A stretch of 64,000 bases of DNA from Actinomadura cremea. GTDB taxonomy: Bacteria > Actinomycetota > Actinomycetes > Streptosporangiales > Streptosporangiaceae. Location of the stretch: positions 124,001 through 188,000 of the forward strand of contig NZ_BMRF01000015.1 of assembly GCF_014648495.1 (NCBI RefSeq). The letters are read 5' to 3'. The translations under genes were made by a program, and so were the position numbers. Every line of letters begins with the position of its first letter. Position 1 is the first letter of the stretch. Below, in pieces: positions 1 through 8,741 of the stretch. The notes beneath the pieces were generated by a model. That model was not told the DNA's origin, searched no databases, and saw only the letters and a list, made by a program, of their open reading frames with translations.

Positions 1-101
1 ACGAACGCCGCGCCGACCGCCTCGGCGGTCGCGGCGTCCAGTTCGTCCGGCACGACGCCGCGGATGTCGTACGCCTTGAAGATCTTGGCGAGGTCGCCCA
101 C
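1..101 (-). CDS. manB: Phosphomannomutase/phosphoglucomutase, N-terminal fragment
   Basis: Only the first 33 codons lie in the window; the gene runs off the left edge. The reverse strand reads a GTG start at 101 followed by residues containing FKAYDIRG, the conserved N-terminal signature of bacterial phosphomannomutase/phosphoglucomutase (alpha-D-phosphohexomutase family). A purine-rich GGAGCAGGA lies directly before the GTG. The enzyme interconverts mannose-6-phosphate and mannose-1-phosphate and would feed the GDP-mannose pyrophosphorylase homologue encoded at 16164-17231. The position next to DUF3499, a zincin-like protein and whiB is a familiar actinobacterial order. Catalytic residues are outside the window, so substrate preference cannot be judged. 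Confidence 0.75.
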   Translation of the reverse strand, partial: MGDLAKIFKAYDIRGVVPDELDAATAEAVGAAF

Positions 102-253
102 TCCTGCTCCCTGTCCGAGCCGTCCGAAAGATGCCGTGCGAAAGAAAATGGCGAGACCCCGAGCCTACCGGGAAGCGGGAGGACGGACGGTGCGGGTGCG
201 GGCCCGGTCGGGGCCGCGGTGCCGGCCAGGGTGCCGGGCAGCCGCGCCGGGCG

Positions 254-631
254 CTAGTCCTGCGGCTGCGTGCCCGCGGGCTCGGACCTGAGGACGCGCA
301 GGTGGCCGCGGCGGCCGACCTCGGTGCCCTGGCCGACCGGTTCCTGGCCGGGGCCGGGCAGCGGGCGGGCGGCCTCGCGGACCGCGTCGGCGAGGGCCTC
401 CAGGTCGTCCTCGCCGAGTTCGGTCTCCTCCTCGACGGGGAGCCGGACCAGTTCCCAGCCCATGGGCGCGGTGAGCCGCTCGGAGTGCTCGGCGCACAGG
501 TCGTAGCAGTGCGGCTCCGCGTACGTCGCGAGCGGCCCCAGGACCGCGGTGGAGTCGCGGTAGACGTACGTGAGCGTGAAGACTGCTGGCGCCTTGCAGG
601 CGGTGCGGGAGCAAGTGCGGACGGGGCTCAC
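254..631 (-). CDS. DUF3499 family protein
   Basis: 125-residue cytoplasmic protein of unknown function. It shows the recognisable DUF3499 core: an N-terminal VRTCSRTACKAPAV with paired cysteines, then TLTYVYRDSTAVLGPL, a further EPHCYDLC cysteine pair and AEHSERLTAPMGWE. The four cysteines in two pairs suggest a small zinc-binding fold (inference). I chose GTG at 631 because VSPVRTC is where the family normally begins; an in-frame start at 682 would add a glycine-rich leader unlike the family. It lies between manB and the zincin-like gene, transcribed with manB. The C-terminal 40 residues are acidic and variable. Confidence 0.8.
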   Translation of the reverse strand: MSPVRTCSRTACKAPAVFTLTYVYRDSTAVLGPLATYAEPHCYDLCAEHSERLTAPMGWELVRLPVEEETELGEDDLEALADAVREAARPLPGPGQEPVGQGTEVGRRGHLRVLRSEPAGTQPQD

Positions 632-867
632 GATGGCCGACCGTACCTCGCTCCCGCCGCGTCCGCCACCACCCGGGCGCACGTGTCGCCGCTATCGGCC
701 GATTTCCGGGGTAAGAACTACATACCGCACGGGAACGCCCACGTACCGTGCGGTTTCTTGTCACGGCGGCACGGACGACGTCCGCGACCACATCCGCGAC
801 CACATCCGGGACGGCGCCCGGGGCGTCCCCCGGGGTTGCGCGGGGGCCCTGCGGGTACTCTTGGGGG

Positions 868-1296
868 GTGCGATCCCGTGTGGCAGGCGTACGTCGCCGC
901 GATCGGCGCGGTCGCGGCCTCCGTGGCCCCCTGGCGCCCCCGCAGGTCCCGATCTCGCGGACCCGCGCGGAGCGGTTCGACGACCTCGTCGAGGACGAGG
1001 TCCGCCGGATCGGCGAGCGCTGGGAGCGGGAGCTGGCCCAGGTGGAGTTCACGGTCGCCGAGGTCCCCGACGTCGATCCGGGAGCCGAGGGCCCGATCCC
1101 GCTCGGCCGGACCGTCCCCGGTGAGGCCGGACGTCCGGTCCGCATCGTCGTGTTCCGCCGCCCCGTCGAGGCGCGGGCGACCGGCGAGCGCGAGCAGGGC
1201 CGGCTGATCCGCGACCTGCTGGTGGAGGAGGTCGCCGACCTCCTCGGCCTGTCCCCCGAGTCGGTCGACCCGAGTTACGACTCCCCCGACGACTAG
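868..1296 (+). CDS. Zincin-like metallopeptidase-family protein lacking HExxH
   Basis: 142-residue protein resembling the small actinobacterial zincin-like 'metallopeptidase family' (PF06262 relatives). The body reads RFDDLVEDEVRRI near residue 36, a central VRIVVFRRPVE strand, and a C-terminal helix where relatives carry HExAHHFG. Here that helix is LVEEVADLLG, so both metal-binding histidines are replaced, and protease activity is unlikely. GTG at 868 is preceded by a G-run in TTGGGGG, and a TACTCT -10-like element sits about 7 bases further up; the longer in-frame start at 748 adds a low-complexity leader. A strong hairpin lies downstream at 1400-1428. Function unknown. Confidence 0.65.
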   Translation: MRSRVAGVRRRDRRGRGLRGPLAPPQVPISRTRAERFDDLVEDEVRRIGERWERELAQVEFTVAEVPDVDPGAEGPIPLGRTVPGEAGRPVRIVVFRRPVEARATGEREQGRLIRDLLVEEVADLLGLSPESVDPSYDSPDD

Positions 1297-1640
1297 CGCC
1301 TCCAGAGCCCGCAGGGCCCGGAACCCGCAACGCCCGCAGGGCTCGCAGCGCGCAAGGCCCGGAAGGCCCGGAAGGCCCCCATTGCCCGGAGAACGGCGAA
1401 GCCGTGCCGACCGAGGGTCGGCACGGCTCTTCCGGTGGCCGCGGGCGCGTCCGTCCGCGAGCGCGCGTGCGGCGGCCGTCCGGCCGGACGGGCGGGCGGG
1501 CGGCGGGCTCCCCGGGCCCGTCCGGTGCCGCTCCCCCACGGCACCGGTCGACCCGGTTCGTCTCGCCTCCCGCCCTCCCGGCCGGTCGCCCGCCTCCGCC
1601 GGGCTCACCCGGCGGACCGCGCGTGCGCGGACCGCGCGCC
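1297..1640. other. Non-coding gap with degenerate GC repeats and a terminator
   Basis: 344 bases between two convergent genes. The first 85 bases are a run of degenerate GCCCGCAG/GGCCCGG units, ending in three tandem copies of a 9-mer AAGGCCCGG at 1354-1380 (third copy imperfect). A 13-bp perfect stem follows at 1400-1428. The remainder (1430-1640) is GC-rich sequence in which I see no convincing gene. Confidence 0.6.
1400..1428. terminator. Perfect 13-bp hairpin between convergent genes
   Basis: The arm AGCCGTGCCGACC at 1400-1412 is exactly complementary to GGTCGGCACGGCT at 1416-1428, with a GAG loop. There is no clear U tract, which is usual for high-GC actinomycetes. It can terminate the zincin-like gene on the plus strand and, being symmetric, whiB on the minus strand. 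Confidence 0.7.
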
Positions 1641-1904
1641 CTAGACGGCCTGGCGCTTCAGCTTCCGGCGTTCCCGCTCGGACAGCCCGCCCCAAATACC
1701 GAAACGTTCATCGTGCTGCAGCGCGTACTCCAAGCACTCCGTACGCACCTCGCATGCGCGGCACACCTTCTTGGCCTCGCGAGTGGAGCCGCCCTTCTCC
1801 GGAAAAAAAGCCTCCGGGTCCGTCTGAGCGCACAGTGCGCGCTCCTGCCAGCCCATCTCTTCGCCGTCTGTGCCGTGCGCCAGCGGGATGACCACCTCGC
1901 TCAC
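1641..1904 (-). CDS. whiB: WhiB-family iron-sulfur transcription factor (WhiB/WhmD type)
   Basis: 87-residue Wbl protein. It has the complete signature: WQERALC with the first cysteine, VCRACEVRTEC carrying the other three cluster ligands, the GIWGG turn and a basic C-terminal SERERRKLKRQ tail. In the family the four cysteines hold an O2/NO-sensitive [4Fe-4S] cluster and the protein binds the primary sigma factor to activate developmental or septation genes. The close match to Streptomyces WhiB and mycobacterial WhmD and the position near manB support the WhiB subclass. GTG at 1904 is preferred because GGGAGG lies about 6 bases upstream; the ORF extends to 1940. A good promoter sits at 1994-2023. 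Confidence 0.92.
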   Translation of the reverse strand: MSEVVIPLAHGTDGEEMGWQERALCAQTDPEAFFPEKGGSTREAKKVCRACEVRTECLEYALQHDERFGIWGGLSERERRKLKRQAV

Positions 1905-2207
1905 AGCGCACCTCCCTGCCCGTGGAGCCCCCTGGATCAATGCCTTCCCTCAGGCTCCTTCCCCCGAGAAGGCATAGAAACTACACCCACGAAATTACAC
2001 GGGTGTGATGCCCACCTCGTCAAGCGGAACGAGTTAGCAGGGGGACATAGCGGGTTATGCAGTGATACACCTGATGACCTTTGGCTGAAGATCAGTTAAT
2101 CGGGCGGTCACCTGGGGGAAGTGCGCGTGCCGCGCGACCCGCGCGCGGCACGCCTTCCACCGATCACACCGCCCATCACGGACGGGTCACGGGTTTATCA
2201 CTCCGGT
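1905..2207 (-). promoter_or_regulatory. whiB upstream region, AT-enriched, with sigma70-like promoter
   Basis: This intergenic segment is clearly lower in GC than its surroundings. On the minus strand TTGACG (2018-2023) and TGTAAT (1994-1999) are separated by 18 bases, giving a roughly 85-90 base leader before the GTG at 1904. An inverted repeat, ACACCC at 1983-1988 and GGGTGT at 2001-2006, straddles the -10 element and could be an operator. Nothing coding is evident in 2024-2207. Confidence 0.5.
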
Positions 2208-3149
2208 TCACTGCGGCGGCGGGGGCCGGTTGTCGCGGTACCAGTCGCCGCCGTCCTCGGGCCGCTGCTCGCCCGGCTGCGGCGGGGCGGGCTGGGTGCC
2301 CTGCGGGCCCTGCTCCGGGGCACCCTGGGAGCCGCCGCCGTAGGCGCGGGTCCACTCGCCCATCTCGTCCTCGTTCTGCGCGCCGGGGCCCGTCTGGCTC
2401 GGCTGCCCCGGCTGCTGGTAGCCGGGCTGCTGCCCGTACTGCTGCTGGCCGGGCTGAGCGGGCTGGCCGTACTGCTGCTGCGGCTGCCCGTACTGCTGGG
2501 GCTGCTGGCCGTACTGCTGCTGGGGCTGCTCGCCCTGGGGCTGACCGTACTGCTGGTACTGCTGCTGCGGCTGCCCCTGCTGCGGGTAGGCACCCTGCTG
2601 ACCGGGCTGACCGGGCTGGCCGAACTGCTGCTGCGGCTGCTGCGGCTGTCCGGGCGGGCCCTGCTGGTAGCCGAAGTCGGGGTAGCCCTGCTGCATCTGC
2701 GGCTGCGGCTTCGGACGCGCGGGCTGCATGCCCTGGAAGACGGTCAGGACGAACCAGACGCCGACGCCCATCACCGCGACCTTGGCGGCGCCGATGAGGA
2801 AGGTCGTCAGCTTGTAGATCGAGTCGGGGCCCTCGGCGAGCATCCCGCCGAGCCAGCTGATGACGCCGAAGAGCAGTATCCCGCCGAGGACGCCGAGCGC
2901 GCCCATCGTGATGTTGCGGGCCTGGCGGGAGGTCTCGCCCCAGGTCGTGAGCAGCACCGCGAGGACCACCATCGCCACGATGTAGACCTCGGTGAACACC
3001 CCGCCTACGCTCTCGTCGTAGGCGCGCGAGGTGAAATCCCCGTTACCGCCCAGCAACCGGATGATGCCCGCCAGGAGGTGCACGCCCGCTGCGGCGAGCA
3101 GGACCCAGGCGGCCGGTTCGCGCAGGCGCTGGACGGCTTCCTTGTTCAC
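2208..3149 (-). CDS. Four-helix membrane protein with Q/G/P-rich tail
   Basis: 313 residues, no function recognised. Residues roughly 10-160 contain about four hydrophobic segments (AAWVLLAAAGVHLLAGII, VYIVAMVVLAVLLTTW, MGALGVLGGILLFGVISWL, AAKVAVMGVGVWFVLTVF). The second half is a long glutamine, glycine, proline and tyrosine-rich tail with QPQQQYGQ-type repeats, probably disordered and cytoplasmic or exposed. GTG at 3149 is chosen because GGAGAAG lies 5 bases upstream; a longer frame reaches 3332. Such tails occur in actinobacterial septal and cell-envelope proteins, but no specific role can be assigned. It is divergent from fbiA. Confidence 0.75.
   Translation of the reverse strand: MNKEAVQRLREPAAWVLLAAAGVHLLAGIIRLLGGNGDFTSRAYDESVGGVFTEVYIVAMVVLAVLLTTWGETSRQARNITMGALGVLGGILLFGVISWLGGMLAEGPDSIYKLTTFLIGAAKVAVMGVGVWFVLTVFQGMQPARPKPQPQMQQGYPDFGYQQGPPGQPQQPQQQFGQPGQPGQQGAYPQQGQPQQQYQQYGQPQGEQPQQQYGQQPQQYGQPQQQYGQPAQPGQQQYGQQPGYQQPGQPSQTGPGAQNEDEMGEWTRAYGGGSQGAPEQGPQGTQPAPPQPGEQRPEDGGDWYRDNRPPPPQ
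2440..2680. repeat. Imperfect tandem repeat encoding the Q/Y/G/P tail
   Basis: Repeated CTGCTG/GTACTG-type units on the plus strand correspond on the minus strand to QQQYGQPQ-like units of the membrane protein. Repeat register drifts; this is a low-complexity coding repeat that is likely variable in length between strains. Confidence 0.55.
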
Positions 3150-3471
3150 TGCGACTTCTCCAGACCGAGGCATTCCGATGACACGGCAAAGCTTTGCACA
3201 TCTCGCCCGCCGACGTCTGCGTCCCCCGCCCGGCGCGAAACCGGTGCGGGCCGGGCGTGCGAGCCGTTGAGCGATCGTCCAGCGGTGATGCCGGGGCGAT
3301 GCCGGACGCGGGCGAAGCCGGACCGCGGGCACGGCTGCGGACGCTCGCGAGTGTCGAACGTCACCGCGGCCGAACGTCGCCGCACGTCCATTGTCGCGCG
3401 TCCGCGCCCGGATTCCGTGAGGCGCACCGGTGGATCATCCGGGACCTGGGGAACGCCTTAGGCTGATCAGC
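3150..3471. promoter_or_regulatory. Divergent intergenic region upstream of fbiA
   Basis: 322 bases without a gene. It contains a perfect 12-bp palindrome GCAAAGCTTTGC at 3186-3197, about 37 bases upstream of the GTG of the minus-strand membrane protein, where an operator or promoter element would lie. Next to fbiA, a CTTAGG-like -10 sits about 14 bases before the ATG at 3472, and no good ribosome-binding site is visible, so fbiA may be read from a very short leader. The rest shows no clear signal. Confidence 0.4.
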
Positions 3472-4431
3472 ATGAACATCGTGGCGCTGGCGGGCGGCAT
3501 CGGCGGGGCCCGCTTCCTGCGCGGGCTCCGGACGGCGGTGCCGGACGCGGAGATCACCGTGATCGGCAACACCGGCGACGACATCTCGCTGTTCGGCCTG
3601 CGGGTCTGCCCGGATCTCGACACCGTCATGTACACGCTCGGCGGCGGGATCAACGAGGAGCAGGGCTGGGGGCGCACCGACGAGACCTTCACGGTCAAGG
3701 AGGAGCTCGCCGCCTACGGGGTCGGGCCGGGCTGGTTCGGGCTCGGCGACCGCGACTTCGCCACCCACATCGTGCGGACGCAGATGCTGGAGGCCGGGTA
3801 CAAGCTGTCGGCGGTCACCGCGGCGCTGTGCGACCGGTGGAAGCCGGGCGTGCGGCTGATCCCGATGACCGACGACCAGGTCGAGACGCACGTGGTGGTC
3901 GACGATCCCGAGCACGGGCGGCGCGCGATCCACTTCCAGGAGTGGTGGGTGCGGCTGCGCGCGTCCCTGCCGGCCCTGTCGATCGCGCCGGTCGGGGCGG
4001 AGGACGCCGAGCCCGCGCCGGGGGTCGTCCAGGCGATCGAGGCGGCGGACGTGGTGCTGTTCCCGCCGTCGAACCCGGTGGTGAGCATCGGGACGATCCT
4101 GGCGGTGCCCGGCATCCGCGACGCCGTCGCGGCCAAGACGGTCGTGGGCGTCTCCCCCATCATCGGGGACGCGCCGGTGCGGGGCATGGCGGACGCGTGC
4201 CTGACCGCGATCGGGGTAGAGACGACGGCCCAGGCGGTCGGCGAGCTGTACGGGCCGGGGCTGATCGACGGCTGGCTCGTCGCCGAGGCGGACGCGGACG
4301 TCCGGGTCGAGGGCGTCGAGGTGCGCGCGCGGCCGCTGCTGATGAGCGACGCCGCGGCGACGGCGGACCTCGCGCGCGCGGCGCTGGACCTGGCGGTGGA
4401 GCTGAAGCGGGAAGACGAGGCGGCGCAGTGA
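3472..4431 (+). CDS. fbiA: FbiA, 2-phospho-L-lactate/phosphoenolpyruvyl transferase of F420 synthesis
   Basis: 319-residue CofD/FbiA enzyme, cytoplasmic. It transfers the phospholactyl or phosphoenolpyruvyl group from the GDP-activated precursor to the deazaflavin Fo, giving F420-0 or dehydro-F420-0. The N-terminus [14 protein letters not shown] is the GDP/Fo-binding glycine loop; [30 protein letters not shown], and [14 protein letters not shown] are further family blocks. ATG at 3472 starts directly at the conserved MNIVALAGG. The stop overlaps the fbiB start by four bases (GTGA), implying translational coupling. The length is normal for the family and all blocks are intact. Confidence 0.95.
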   Translation: MNIVALAGGIGGARFLRGLRTAVPDAEITVIGNTGDDISLFGLRVCPDLDTVMYTLGGGINEEQGWGRTDETFTVKEELAAYGVGPGWFGLGDRDFATHIVRTQMLEAGYKLSAVTAALCDRWKPGVRLIPMTDDQVETHVVVDDPEHGRRAIHFQEWWVRLRASLPALSIAPVGAEDAEPAPGVVQAIEAADVVLFPPSNPVVSIGTILAVPGIRDAVAAKTVVGVSPIIGDAPVRGMADACLTAIGVETTAQAVGELYGPGLIDGWLVAEADADVRVEGVEVRARPLLMSDAAATADLARAALDLAVELKREDEAAQ

Positions 4432-5714
4432 ACCTGCAGGTGTTCGGGATCCCGGGGCTGCCCGAGGTCGCCGCGGGCGACGACGTCGCGGCGCTCGTCC
4501 CCGCGGAGCTGATCGAGGACGGCGACGTGCTCGTCGTCACCTCGAAGATCGTCAGCAAGGCGGAGGGCCGGGTGCTGGTCGCCGACGACCGGGAGAAGGC
4601 CATCGACGCCGAGACCGTGCGGGTCGTGGCGCGGCGGGCGCACGCGCGCGGCGAGACGCGGATCGTGGAGACGCGGCAGGGCCTCGTCCTCGCCGCCGCC
4701 GGGGTGGACGCGTCGAACACGGCACCCGGCACGGTGCTGCTGCTGCCCGAGGACCCGGACGCGTCCGCACGCGGCCTACGGGCGGGGGTGCGCGCGCACA
4801 CGGGCAGGGACGTGGCGGTCATCGTGTCGGACACGCTGGGACGGCCGTGGCGCAACGGGCTGACGGACGCGGCGATCGGTGTCGCGGGCCTCGCCCCCCT
4901 CGACGACATGCGAGGCCGCGACGACGCGCACGGCAACCGGCTCGAAGCCACGATCACGGCGGTCGCGGACGAGATCGCGGCGGCGGCCGAACTGGTCAAG
5001 GGGAAGCTCGCCGGGGTGCCGATCGCGGTGGTCCGGGGCCTCGGCGCCCTCGTGACGCCCGACGACGGCCCGGGGGCGCGCGCGCTCGTCCGTCCTCCGT
5101 CGGAGGACATGTTCCGGTACGGCTCCTCGGACGTGCTGCGCGCGCGCCGCACGATCCGGGAGTTCACCGACGAGCCGGTGGACGGTGCGGCCGTGCGCCG
5201 CGCGGTCGACGCCGCGATCACCGCGCCCGCGCCGCACCACACGACGCCGTGGCGGTTCGTCCTCCTCGAGTCGGCGGAGTCGCGCACCCGCCTCCTCGAC
5301 GCGATGCGCGACGCGTGGGAGTCCGACCTGCGCGGCGACGGCTTCTCCGACGAGTCGGTCGCCAAGCGGCTGCGGCGCGGCGACGTGCTGCGCCGCGCCC
5401 CGTACCTGGTCGTCCCGTGCCTGGTGATGGACGGGTCGCACGACTACCCGGACGAGCGCCGCGCGCGCGCCGAACGCGAGATGTTCGTCGTCGCGACGGG
5501 CGCGGGCGTCCAGAACCTCCTCGTCGCCCTCGCCGTCGAGGGCCTCGGCTCCTGCTGGGTGTCGAGCACGATGTTCTGCCGCGGCGTCGTCCGCCGGGCG
5601 CTCGACCTGCCGGACGACTGGGACCCGATGGGCGCCGTGGGCGTCGGCCACCCGGCCGCGCCGCCGCGCGACCGGCCGGCGCGCTCGGCGGAGGCGTTCG
5701 TCACGGTGCGCTGA
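4428..5714 (+). CDS. fbiB: FbiB, F420:gamma-glutamyl ligase fused to FMN reductase domain
   Basis: 428-residue bifunctional enzyme. Residues about 1-230 are the CofE-type GTP-dependent glutamate ligase ([53 protein letters not shown]). Residues about 235-428 are the nitroreductase-like FMN domain ([47 protein letters not shown]) which in mycobacterial FbiB reduces dehydro-F420-0. The enzyme then adds the polyglutamate tail. The two-domain form is the actinobacterial arrangement; many archaea have CofE alone. It starts at GTG 4428 inside the fbiA stop. A strong symmetric terminator follows immediately. Confidence 0.95.
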   Translation: MNLQVFGIPGLPEVAAGDDVAALVPAELIEDGDVLVVTSKIVSKAEGRVLVADDREKAIDAETVRVVARRAHARGETRIVETRQGLVLAAAGVDASNTAPGTVLLLPEDPDASARGLRAGVRAHTGRDVAVIVSDTLGRPWRNGLTDAAIGVAGLAPLDDMRGRDDAHGNRLEATITAVADEIAAAAELVKGKLAGVPIAVVRGLGALVTPDDGPGARALVRPPSEDMFRYGSSDVLRARRTIREFTDEPVDGAAVRRAVDAAITAPAPHHTTPWRFVLLESAESRTRLLDAMRDAWESDLRGDGFSDESVAKRLRRGDVLRRAPYLVVPCLVMDGSHDYPDERRARAEREMFVVATGAGVQNLLVALAVEGLGSCWVSSTMFCRGVVRRALDLPDDWDPMGAVGVGHPAAPPRDRPARSAEAFVTVR

Positions 5715-5763
5715 GATCCCCGCCGGGGCCGCACGACGCGCTCGTCCGGCCCCGGCGGGGATC
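5715..5763. terminator. Perfect 17-bp bidirectional terminator between fbiB and fbiC
   Basis: GATCCCCGCCGGGGCCG at 5715-5731 is exactly complementary to 5747-5763, with a 15-base loop. It begins on the base after the fbiB stop, and its other arm includes two bases of the fbiC stop codon, so one stem can terminate both convergent transcripts. Confidence 0.85.
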
Positions 5764-8317
5764 AGGTGACGGGCTGCAGCGGCAGGCTCTTGCGGCCGAA
5801 CTCGCCGATGCCGTCCGTGCGGCGCGCGGCCTCGACGCGCTCCGCCGGCACCTCCCCGTACAGGGTGGTGCGCTGCCTGGCGGGACGGCCCGCGCGCGCC
5901 GCGATGGCCTCCAGTTCGCTGATGGGCTTGAAGGAGCCGTTCTCCGAGCCCGCCATGCGGCTGATGGTCTCCTCCATCAGGGTGCCGCCCAGGTCGTTCA
6001 CGCCGCCTTGCAGGACGCGCGTGCACAGTTCGTCTCCGAGCTTGACCCAGGACGTCTGGATGTTGGAGATCGCACCGTGCAGCAGGATCCGCGCCAGCGC
6101 GTGCACGGCGACGTTCTCCCGGGCCGTGGGCCCCGGACGGGCGAGCCCCGCGAGGTAGATCGGCGAGTTGTGGTGCACGAACGGCAGCAGCACGAACTCG
6201 CTGAACCCGCCCGTCCTCTCCTGCAGCGACCGCAGCAGCTTGATGTGCGCGACCCAGTGCGAAGGCGTGTCGACGTGCCCGTACATCATCGTGGACGTCG
6301 TCGGGAGGCCGATCTCGTGCGCGGTGGTGACGACCTCGATCCACTGGTCCGTCGGGAGCTTGCCCTTCGTGAGCACCCAGCGGACGTCGTCGTCCAGGAT
6401 CTCCGCCGCCGTGCCGGGCAGCGAGTCGACCCCGGCCTCCTTCGCCGCCTGCAGCCACTCCCGGACGGACATGTCGGTGCGGCTCGCGCCGTTCACGACC
6501 TCCATCGGGCTGTAGGAGTGCAGGTGGATGCCGGGCGCGCGGCGCTTCACCTCGCGCGCGAGGTCGAAGTAGGCGGTCCCGGGCAGGTCGGGATGGATGC
6601 CGCCCTGCATGCAGATCTCGGTGGCCCCGGCCGCCCACGCCTCGTCCACCCGGTCGCCGACCTGCTCCAGCGAGAGCGTGTAGGCGTCGGCGTCCGTCCG
6701 CCGCTGGGCGAACGCGCAGAAGCGGCAGCCGGTGTAGCAGACGTTCGTGAAGTTGACGTTGCGCGTGACCACGTACGTGACGTCGTCACCGACCGCGTCC
6801 TTGCGGAGGTCATCGGCGAGTTTGGCCAGTGCGTCGAGTTCGGGGCCGTCCGCGTGCAGGAGGGACAGGGCTTCGTCATCGGTGAGCCCGCCCGGATCCC
6901 GCTCCGCGCGCGCGAGGGCGTCCTTCACATCGGCGTCGAACCGCTGGGGTGCGGCCATGCGCTCCTTGAGGGCGTCCCAGTCGCCGTACACCTCGTCGAA
7001 GTCGTCCCGCCGGTCCTTGGTGCGTCCGGTGGTGTCGATCTCGGTGTGCAGGTCGGTGCGGCCGGACGCCGCGAATCCCCCGTCGGGCTCCTGCCACGGG
7101 CGCCCTTCCAGGACGGCGTCCTCGCGGGCGAGCCCGGTCGCGGGGTCGGCGAGCGCGGCGACGTGCCCGAGCAGCCTCGGGTCCAGCCACGGCTCGCCGC
7201 GCCGCACGTACTCGGGGTAGATCGTGAGCCGCTCGCGCAGCTCGAACCCGGACGCCGCCGTCCGCTCGGCCAGCTCGTCGATCTGCGGCCACGGACGCTC
7301 GGGGTTCACGTGGTCGGGGGTCAGCGGGGACACGCCGCCCCAGTCGTCGATGCCGGCCCGCAGCATCAGCGCGTACTGGTCGGCGACGAGGTTGGGCGGC
7401 GCCTGGATGCGGGCCTTCGGGCCCAGCACCAGCCGCGCCACCGCGATCGTCGCGGCCAGCTCGTCCAGCTCGGCGTCGGGGGTGTCGCGCATCTTGGTGT
7501 CGGGCTTCGCACGGAAGTTCTGCACGATGACTTCCTGGATCGCGCCGTACTCCCGCATCGTCCTGCGGATCTCGAAGATCGCGTCGGCCCGTTCCCCGAC
7601 GGTCTCGCCGATGCCGATCAGGATGCCGGTGGTGAACGGCACGTTCGTCCGTCCGGCGTCCTCCAGGGTCCGCAGCCGGACCGCGGGGTCCTTGTCGGGC
7701 GAACCGAAGTGCGGGCCGCCCTTCTCGCTGAACAGGCGCGTCGCCGTGGTCTCGAGCATCATGCCCATGGACGGCGCGACGGGCTTGAGGCGCTGGAAGT
7801 CGCGCCAGCTCAGCACGCCCGGGTTCAGGTGGGGCAGCAGCCCGGTCTCCTCCAGCACCCGGATCGCCATCGCGCGCACGTAGGACAGCGTGTCGTCGTA
7901 GCCGTGGGCGTCGAGCCACTCCCGAGCCTGCTTCCAGCGGTCCTCGGGGCGGTCGCCGAGGGTGAACAGGGCCTCCTTGCAGCCCATCTCCGCGCCCCGC
8001 CGCGCGATCTCCAGCACCTCGTCGGGGCTCAGGTACGGCGCGTCCAGCTTGTGCGGGACGGTCGCGAACGTGCAGTAGCCGCAGCGGTCGCGGCACAGCC
8101 GGGTCAGCGGGATGAACACCTTGCGGCTGTAGGTGACGACGCCGGGGCGGCCGGCCGCCGCGAGCCCGGCGTCGCGGGTCCGCGCCGCGTACGCCAGCAG
8201 GTCGTCGAGCTGCGCGCCGCGAGCGTGCAGCAGGGTCGTGGCCTCGGATCGGTCGAGCGTCTTGCCGTCACGCGCGCGGGCCAGGGCCCGGCGCACCGCG
8301 GTGCTGGTGACCTCCAT
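5762..8317 (-). CDS. fbiC: FbiC, 7,8-didemethyl-8-hydroxy-5-deazariboflavin (Fo) synthase
   Basis: 851-residue double radical-SAM enzyme that makes the Fo chromophore of F420 from tyrosine and 5-amino-6-ribitylamino-uracil. The N-terminal CofG half has its cluster motif CRDRCGYC at residues 75-82. The C-terminal CofH half has CYTGCRFC at residues 527-534. Both CxxxCxxC sets are intact, as are [15 protein letters not shown] and MQGGIHPDL, and length is normal for fused FbiC. ATG at 8317 is chosen where the family begins; upstream lies CATAGAGT about 8 bases away and no ribosome site, which suggests a leaderless mRNA. It converges on fbiA-fbiB. Confidence 0.95.
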   Translation of the reverse strand: MEVTSTAVRRALARARDGKTLDRSEATTLLHARGAQLDDLLAYAARTRDAGLAAAGRPGVVTYSRKVFIPLTRLCRDRCGYCTFATVPHKLDAPYLSPDEVLEIARRGAEMGCKEALFTLGDRPEDRWKQAREWLDAHGYDDTLSYVRAMAIRVLEETGLLPHLNPGVLSWRDFQRLKPVAPSMGMMLETTATRLFSEKGGPHFGSPDKDPAVRLRTLEDAGRTNVPFTTGILIGIGETVGERADAIFEIRRTMREYGAIQEVIVQNFRAKPDTKMRDTPDAELDELAATIAVARLVLGPKARIQAPPNLVADQYALMLRAGIDDWGGVSPLTPDHVNPERPWPQIDELAERTAASGFELRERLTIYPEYVRRGEPWLDPRLLGHVAALADPATGLAREDAVLEGRPWQEPDGGFAASGRTDLHTEIDTTGRTKDRRDDFDEVYGDWDALKERMAAPQRFDADVKDALARAERDPGGLTDDEALSLLHADGPELDALAKLADDLRKDAVGDDVTYVVTRNVNFTNVCYTGCRFCAFAQRRTDADAYTLSLEQVGDRVDEAWAAGATEICMQGGIHPDLPGTAYFDLAREVKRRAPGIHLHSYSPMEVVNGASRTDMSVREWLQAAKEAGVDSLPGTAAEILDDDVRWVLTKGKLPTDQWIEVVTTAHEIGLPTTSTMMYGHVDTPSHWVAHIKLLRSLQERTGGFSEFVLLPFVHHNSPIYLAGLARPGPTARENVAVHALARILLHGAISNIQTSWVKLGDELCTRVLQGGVNDLGGTLMEETISRMAGSENGSFKPISELEAIAARAGRPARQRTTLYGEVPAERVEAARRTDGIGEFGRKSLPLQPVT

Positions 8318-8537
8318 GCGGGGCACTCTATGCCAATCGTCATAATCTTCCGCGAGGCGGGGGCCCGGGAAGGTCATCTCACACAGCCCTGATCAGCGGG
8401 TTTCTATTCCCGGATCGCCATAGTGAAGTGTTTCTAACACGATCACTCCAGGAACATTAGCTAGACCTGAACAATGATCGGGTTCAGACTTGAGGCAACC
8501 GCGCGGGAACGTCCGAACTCACAGCAAGGACCGCCCC
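8318..8537. promoter_or_regulatory. Divergent, AT-enriched intergenic region upstream of fbiC
   Basis: About 220 bases with two clear dyads: GTGTT-TCT-AACAC at 8428-8440 and CTGAAC at 8467-8472 with GTTCAG at 8482-8487. The fbiC -10-like CATAGAGT on the minus strand lies close to its ATG. The dyads are candidate operators for fbiC or for the small plus-strand gene; no regulator can be named. Confidence 0.35.
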
Positions 8538-8741
8538 ATGTTCTTCATGCTCGCCCTCATCATCGCCCTCGCCGTCCTCGGCCCCCTGTTCGGCGCCGAC
8601 AGCCGGGACGGCCTCGACCACGCCCCCGACCACTTCTGGCAGCGCCGCCCTTTCCGCGTCAGAAGGAGCGGTAGTCCCGCATCGCCAGCCGCGGCCCCCG
8701 CCGCGGCGGGCGCGCACCGGACGCTTCCAGCAGCCGGGTGA
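8538..8741 (+). CDS. Small single-pass membrane protein
   Basis: 67 codons. The N-terminus MFFMLALIIALAVLGPLFG is a clear transmembrane segment, followed by ADSRDGLDHAPDHFWQRRPF, a pattern I associate with short hypothetical proteins of actinomycetes. AAGGACC upstream of the ATG is a plausible ribosome site. The last 27 codons run antisense through the end of the glycosylase gene (8659 onward) and look like read-through composition (Ala/Pro-rich), so only the first 40 residues are convincingly gene-like. Function unknown. Confidence 0.5.
   Translation: MFFMLALIIALAVLGPLFGADSRDGLDHAPDHFWQRRPFRVRRSGSPASPAAAPAAAGAHRTLPAAG

Noticed and set aside
2208-2797. Plus-strand frames over the Q-rich tail encoding Leu/Arg-rich proteins
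   Set aside because: They are complements of the CAG/CAA-rich repeat of the minus-strand membrane protein gene.
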